Part shown: one piece after another, positions 14,248 through 17,635 of the stretch
How the letters are laid out: each line of letters begins with the position of its first letter
Position numbering within the stretch: position 1 is the first letter of the stretch
Source of the DNA: an uncultured Actinomycetes bacterium
GTDB lineage: Bacteria; Actinomycetota; Actinomycetes; S36-B12; UBA5976
Assembly (NCBI GenBank): GCA_937896305.1
Contig: CALBND010000095.1
Span: 1 to 17,635 of the forward strand
Length of the DNA: 17,635 bases
Direction of reading: 5' to 3'
The notes under the pieces: model-generated
Databases searched by the model: none
The model's input: the letters and a program-made list of their open reading frames with translations, nothing else
Told to the model about the DNA's origin: nothing
Program-made: the position numbers and the translations under genes

Positions 14248-15395
14248 GATTGATTACTCTCCAACCTAGAAGCTATTTCGGCAAGGACTCCTTCGCCACC
14301 GCGTCTAGATAACACTATCGAAGCCTTACTAAATACCTCTGGAGAAGCATCAAGTGGACACAAAGAAAGGGCTGCTTTCTCAATTGGGCCTAGATCGTTA
14401 ACATCGTTTCCTACATACCAAATATCTGACCAATTTAATTGTTTTGATTCTAAATATTGAGATATAGCTGAAACCTTGTCTTCTAGGCCTCTTAAGGCTT
14501 CAACCTTCATTTTCTTAGCTCTAGTTTCAACAACTACATTTTTTTCCATGGTTGCTATGACAACTTCTATTCCAAATTTTTTTAGACGTTTAACAGCTAG
14601 TCCATCTTTTCTATTAGCTATCACACTTTCCTTGCCAAACATGTTCACTTTCACTTTGTCGTCTGTTAAGCAGCCATCAAAGTCAGTGAAAATAATTTTT
14701 GGTAACTTTTGATTTTTCAAATGATCTAGATTGGTTACTTCATGCTGGGTGGCAATAAGATTAGCTAACTTTAGTTCATTTAAATTATCGATTTCAATAC
14801 TTTGGATATTATTCACTAGTACTGGATAAGGCTCTGAACAAATTCTATATTTTTTTTCTTTAAAATTTTCTAAAGGAAAACAATAAATAGCTCCAGTCTC
14901 AATAAATTTTGAATTTAAATCTTGTCTTCTGGGACGAAAATCAGCTGGATGATCTACCGGGTACCAGGTTTCTTTTTTTTCCCATATGAATCCATGAAAT
15001 TCTTTAGCACTAAATGAAGAAAAGCCTTTTTTGGCTAGAGAAAAACATTCGTTTAAAGTGTTTGGTTCAACAAAAGGAGATGTCACTTGACAAAACCCAA
15101 TCGTAGCATTTATTGGCCATAGGGATTCATATTGCGAGATTACTTCCAAAATCACTGATTCTGTTGAAGAAGTATCACTAGACGTCGTTTCACTTCGATC
15201 ATGTATCACCACGGGATATTTTGTGCCAATCTTCTTAATCTCTTGGTCATCGGTAGATAAAATTATTACATCTATTTCTGCCTGTAGTGCTGATTTTATA
15301 CTTCTTTCAATTAATGAAATACCATTAACAGTTTGCAGATTTTTCTTGTGAATTCCTTTACTTCCTCCGCGAGCAGGAATAATTAATATTCTCAT
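14244..15395 (-). CDS. neuA: CMP-nonulosonate synthetase fused to KdsC-like HAD phosphatase
   Basis: 383 residues in two domains. Residues 1-220: acylneuraminate cytidylyltransferase, with IPARGGSKGIHKKN (6-19) binding CTP, QVTSPF (103-108), PRRQDL (155-160) and ETGAIY (166-171). Residues ~231-380: C0-type HAD phosphatase, with DFDGCLTDD (nucleophile Asp238, acid Asp240), Thr282, Lys307, GNDVNDL (329-335, Asp331/Asp334) and the RRGGEGV tail (364-370) used by KdsC-type tetramers for catalysis. All phosphatase residues look intact. The natural reading is dephosphorylation of a nonulosonate-9-phosphate and CMP activation by one polypeptide; animal CMP-sialate synthetases carry a related C-terminal HAD domain. 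The gene lies 15 bases after ridA and overlaps neuB by four bases. Confidence 0.88.
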   Translation of the reverse strand: MRILIIPARGGSKGIHKKNLQTVNGISLIERSIKSALQAEIDVIILSTDDQEIKKIGTKYPVVIHDRSETTSSDTSSTESVILEVISQYESLWPINATIGFCQVTSPFVEPNTLNECFSLAKKGFSSFSAKEFHGFIWEKKETWYPVDHPADFRPRRQDLNSKFIETGAIYCFPLENFKEKKYRICSEPYPVLVNNIQSIEIDNLNELKLANLIATQHEVTNLDHLKNQKLPKIIFTDFDGCLTDDKVKVNMFGKESVIANRKDGLAVKRLKKFGIEVVIATMEKNVVVETRAKKMKVEALRGLEDKVSAISQYLESKQLNWSDIWYVGNDVNDLGPIEKAALSLCPLDASPEVFSKASIVLSRRGGEGVLAEIASRLESNQS

Positions 15396-15410
15396 ATAAT
15401 TGCCATTCCG

Positions 15411-15872
15411 TTATTCAACTTCAACTGTTAGTTCTATTTCAACAGAAGAGTTCAAAGGAAGTACTGCCATTCCTACTGCTGAACGAGCATGTTTGCCGTT
15501 TTCTCCAAAAATCTCTAATAGCAATTCACTTGCTCCATTGACTACTGCTGGTTGTTGAGTAAAGGTGGGAACACTTGCTACATAGCCAACTACTCTTACT
15601 ATTTGTTTAATTCGATCAAGATCTCCGATCACACCTTTAATTGCAGCTAAGGCATTTAGGGTACAAATTCTTGCTGCTTTATGTGCTTCATCGATTTCAA
15701 CGTCTTGTCCTAGTAAGCCTTTAGAAATTAACTCTCCATTTACCATTGGAAGTTGACCAGCTGTGAATACTAAATTACCAACTTTTTTTGCCGGAATATA
15801 GGCCGCTATTGGCGGTACTAAATCTGGGATAATCAAACCCATAGAATTTAACTTTTTGTTGATTGAATTCAT
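15411..15872 (-). CDS. ridA: RidA/YjgF/UK114-family enamine/imine deaminase
   Basis: 153 residues. RidA-family enzymes hydrolyse reactive enamine/imine intermediates such as 2-aminoacrylate from PLP enzymes. The subgroup of ~150 residues seen here has LVFTAGQLPMVNGEL (34-48), AHKAARICTLNALAAI (63-78) and HARSAVGMAVLPLNSSVEIE (128-147); Arg130 is the conserved substrate-carboxylate Arg and Glu145/Glu147 sit in the usual VEIE strand. GGAGG four bases before the ATG is the strongest ribosome site in the window. M. tuberculosis has a RidA-family gene (Rv3678c) two genes from crp, so this one is probably part of the core neighbourhood. Here it has become the first gene ahead of neuA-neuB. Confidence 0.9.
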   Translation of the reverse strand: MNSINKKLNSMGLIIPDLVPPIAAYIPAKKVGNLVFTAGQLPMVNGELISKGLLGQDVEIDEAHKAARICTLNALAAIKGVIGDLDRIKQIVRVVGYVASVPTFTQQPAVVNGASELLLEIFGENGKHARSAVGMAVLPLNSSVEIELTVEVE

Positions 15873-15876
15873 AATG

Positions 15877-15881
15877 CCTCC
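15877..15881 (-). promoter_or_regulatory. Strong ribosome site of ridA
   Basis: GGAGG on the minus strand, four bases before the ATG at 15872, fixes the ridA start over the internal Met11. Confidence 0.7.
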
Positions 15882-15898
15882 AGCATTCCTTTGCTCAA

Positions 15899-15926
15899 AA
15901 TATAGTACAAAAAATGAAATTCACAA
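15899..15926 (-). promoter_or_regulatory. Sigma-70-type promoter of ridA-neuA-neuB
   Basis: On the minus strand TTGTGA (15926-15921) is followed by a 16-base spacer and TATATT (15904-15899). Predicted start is near 15892, giving a leader of about 20 bases that holds GGAGG before the ridA ATG. This divergent 117-base region separates ridA from the HAD-kinase gene and holds nothing else obvious. Confidence 0.5.
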
Positions 15927-15977
15927 ACAACTATGCCGCGTATTTGATGCCAATTCTCTCTTTTGTCAAAATTACAT

Positions 15978-15989
15978 TAATATAGTTTT
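15978..15989 (+). promoter_or_regulatory. Leaderless -10 box for the HAD-kinase gene
   Basis: TAATAT at 15978-15983 is a TANNNT -10 box whose 3' end is six bases from the ATG at 15990, which places transcription start at the A of the start codon. No Shine-Dalgarno lies upstream. Leaderless mRNAs are common in actinobacteria. No good -35 is visible at the right distance. Confidence 0.5.
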
Positions 15990-17504
15990 ATGGGGAAGTT
16001 GAGAATAGGGATAGATTTAGACAATACTCTAATCAACTATTCAAAAAGTTATCCTGCAATTATGAAAGAGCTCAATTCTAAGACTAAGCTAAAAAAGAGA
16101 TCCGAAATAAAACAATATCTAAAGTCACTAGATGACTCAAATATTGAGTTTGAGTGGAGAAAATTTCAATCTTATCTTTACACAAAGGGTCTCGAATACG
16201 CTTACCCTAGCTTTTCCATTAAATTACTATTAAGAATTTTTAATAAATCGCATGAAATATTCATAGTTAGCCATAAAACAGAATTTACTTCGGTTGAATT
16301 TGGTAAACAAGATCTTCGTTTGATTAGTATGCAATGGTTGAAGCATCATAAATTAGTGCCAGAATACTTAGCTTTGCATAATATTCATTATTGTAAGTCG
16401 CAAGAAGAAAAAATATCCAAAATAAATAGTTTATATCTAGATGTTTTTATTGATGACCTTGAGGCGATAATTTATTCAAGTAACTTAGATAGTAAAATAA
16501 AAAAAATGTTGTTTAGAATTGAAGACAGTTATTTTAATACCTTTGTTAATTCATTTCGTATTCTAAATATTTTATGTGTAATATTGAAAAAAAATTTGTC
16601 GAATGCAATGGGTTTTCAAAAAATATATGGTGGCAATAGTGTAATTCTTACTTTTTCCATATTTAATCTTAATTTAATCTTAAAAAAATATCAGAGAAAG
16701 AGGGATGGTAGAATTCGACTAAAGCAAGAATTTAACTCTCTTAGAACTCTTAATAAACTAGGAGTTCCAAATATTCCTAAGGCTTATTTTAAATCAAGTA
16801 TTTTCAAAATAGGAACCTACTCATTTATCAATGGCTCTCACCCTAAAATGGATGATTCTTTTATTTATTCTTTAATTAAGATGTTGCGTGATTTATCACC
16901 ACTAAATAAAGATTTATTCTATCCTGCAACAGACTCAATAGATAAGTGTTCAGATTTATTGTTTCAAGCAAAACAAATTTTAGAAATTTTAAGGATACAA
17001 GTACCTAATGAAAATAGATATAGTATTAATGAAAGACATCAAGTTCTTGTTAAAATGATTGAATCCGGATTATTTGATTTCGATCTTCCTCATAAAAAAT
17101 TAATTTTATCGGATGCTGGTCCTCATAATACTTTAAGGAACCAAGAAGGGAATGATCAATATATAGACTTTGAATTTTTTGGATATGACACTCCATATAA
17201 GTTTGTTGCTGACACACTGAACCATCCGAAGATAAAGTTTTCGCAATCGGGTTCTAAATTATTTGTAACAGAAATGTTCAAACTTTATAACTTGGATTAT
17301 GTACTTTTTTATAGGGTTTTATTAGCGTCTGCAGTTAAATGGGAATCAATAGTTTTACGAAGGTATTTTAGCCCAGGAAATTTGAGAGATTTCAGTTTAG
17401 AACTAGATTTGCTGTCGAAAAGGATAGACTTTTTGAGGAGTTTTGACCCTATTAGGGATGTCTCAAATATCGAAAAATTAGTTTCAAACTATTATATTGA
17501 CTGA
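15990..17504 (+). CDS. Bifunctional HAD-like domain plus APH/choline-kinase-like kinase
   Basis: A 504-residue fusion I cannot assign to a characterised enzyme. Residues 1-165 look like a HAD domain: IGIDLDNTL with Asp9 and Asp11, Ser94 in FIVSHKTE, a candidate Lys at 136 or 141, and FIDD at 153-156. Residues ~210-500 look like an aminoglycoside-phosphotransferase-fold kinase: Lys232/233 in LILKKY, Glu247 in the next helix, the catalytic-loop equivalent LILSDAGPHNTL (Asp375, Asn380) and the metal-binding IDFEFFG (Asp393). The usual His before the catalytic Asp is Ser374, a variant I associate with kinases in polysaccharide clusters. It probably acts on a sugar or sugar phosphate (inference). 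Codons are more AT-rich than in acs or crp. The ATG lacks a ribosome site and is probably leaderless. Confidence 0.75.
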   Translation: MGKLRIGIDLDNTLINYSKSYPAIMKELNSKTKLKKRSEIKQYLKSLDDSNIEFEWRKFQSYLYTKGLEYAYPSFSIKLLLRIFNKSHEIFIVSHKTEFTSVEFGKQDLRLISMQWLKHHKLVPEYLALHNIHYCKSQEEKISKINSLYLDVFIDDLEAIIYSSNLDSKIKKMLFRIEDSYFNTFVNSFRILNILCVILKKNLSNAMGFQKIYGGNSVILTFSIFNLNLILKKYQRKRDGRIRLKQEFNSLRTLNKLGVPNIPKAYFKSSIFKIGTYSFINGSHPKMDDSFIYSLIKMLRDLSPLNKDLFYPATDSIDKCSDLLFQAKQILEILRIQVPNENRYSINERHQVLVKMIESGLFDFDLPHKKLILSDAGPHNTLRNQEGNDQYIDFEFFGYDTPYKFVADTLNHPKIKFSQSGSKLFVTEMFKLYNLDYVLFYRVLLASAVKWESIVLRRYFSPGNLRDFSLELDLLSKRIDFLRSFDPIRDVSNIEKLVSNYYID

Positions 17505-17505
17505 G

Positions 17506-17635
17506 ATGAATAATAATTTCGAATCGGTAAAAGAATCCCAAGAGATACGTAGTCTGATAATTGATTCACTAGAATTTGGTGATAGACGTCATGTTGGGTC
17601 ATCCTTTTCGCTCGTTGAAATATTGATTTCAATTT
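17506..17635 (+). CDS. Transketolase N-terminal subunit, 5' part
   Basis: The frame from the ATG at 17506 stays open for 43 codons to the window edge. It contains EIRSLIIDSLEFGDRRHVGS followed by SFSLVEILISI, the start of a thiamine-diphosphate transketolase N-terminal (pyrophosphate-binding) domain; the family pattern is G-H-x-G-S/G-S-x-S-x-x-E-I-L. His29 corresponds to the conserved ThDP-side His. The short lead before this motif fits split transketolases in which N- and C-terminal halves are separate genes; that cannot be confirmed here. The start lies one base after the HAD-kinase stop (TGA-G-ATG), so the two are translationally coupled and likely act in one sugar pathway. Confidence 0.78.
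   Translation, partial: MNNNFESVKESQEIRSLIIDSLEFGDRRHVGSSFSLVEILISI

Noticed and set aside
14476..14712. Plus-strand frame of 78 codons, hydrophobic, opposite the neuA HAD domain.
   Set aside because: Hydrophobicity is a by-product of reading the complement of the HAD domain, whose catalytic residues are all preserved.
15920..15935. TGTGA half-site near the ridA promoter as a Crp site.
   Set aside because: The second half TCACA is missing at the right spacing; the bases are better explained as part of the -35 element.
1..17635. tRNA, rRNA, CRISPR arrays, insertion sequences, integrase or attachment sites.
   Set aside because: Looked for by eye on both strands; no cloverleaf, regular spaced repeats, transposase frame or direct-repeat boundary was found, so the accessory region has no visible mobile-element signature inside this window.

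Overview
The window is AT-rich (roughly one third G+C by eye) and gene-dense. Genes are packed with ATGA overlaps and gaps of a few bases. Family content and gene order point to a low-G+C actinobacterium with a compact genome. Diagnostic genes are a DUF4244-type Flp pilin with Rv3655c/Rv3654c-like TadE proteins, a MobA fused to DUF6457, a MarP-type protease, and an actinobacterial Crp. The order tad cluster - acs - small membrane protein - marP - nth - crp - ridA follows the Mycobacterium tuberculosis Rv3654c-Rv3678c segment, with several genes missing and one replacement. An aquatic, streamlined lineage is my inference, not something the sequence proves.

Layout. (1) Bases 1-3937, plus strand: the 3' part of a molybdenum/tungsten formate dehydrogenase catalytic subunit, a small FdsD-like delta subunit, then mobA-DUF6457, moaC, fdhD and moaE. 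This operon builds formate dehydrogenase, its cofactor and its sulfuration factor. (2) Bases 8077-3939, minus strand: tadA-tadB-tadC-flp-tadE-Rv3654c-like, followed closely by a TSUP permease and moaD, which converges on moaE. The pilus genes and the last molybdopterin gene may share a transcript. (3) Bases 8259-10679, plus: acetyl-CoA synthetase and a holin-superfamily (DUF1469-like) membrane protein. (4) Bases 12609-10688, minus: nth and marP. (5) Bases 12696-13370, plus: crp, divergent from nth.

(6) Bases 15872-13372, minus: ridA, then a CMP-nonulosonate (sialic-acid-like) synthetase fused to a KdsC-like HAD phosphatase, then a short NeuB. Together the last two could condense a sugar phosphate with PEP, dephosphorylate the product and activate it with CMP. 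(7) Base 15990 to the end, plus: a 504-residue HAD-APH-like kinase fusion, then the beginning of a transketolase N-terminal subunit. Regions 6 and 7 look like the edge of an accessory surface-glycan island set into an otherwise conserved core neighbourhood. This is the most novel part of the window.

Regulatory features include two good TTG starts (tadA, flp), probable leaderless starts for the HAD-kinase and nth genes, inverted repeats in the nth/crp and tadA/acs divergent regions, and two consensus DnaA-box 9-mers in intergenic DNA of the tad region. I saw no rRNA, tRNA, CRISPR array, insertion sequence or convincing intrinsic terminator.
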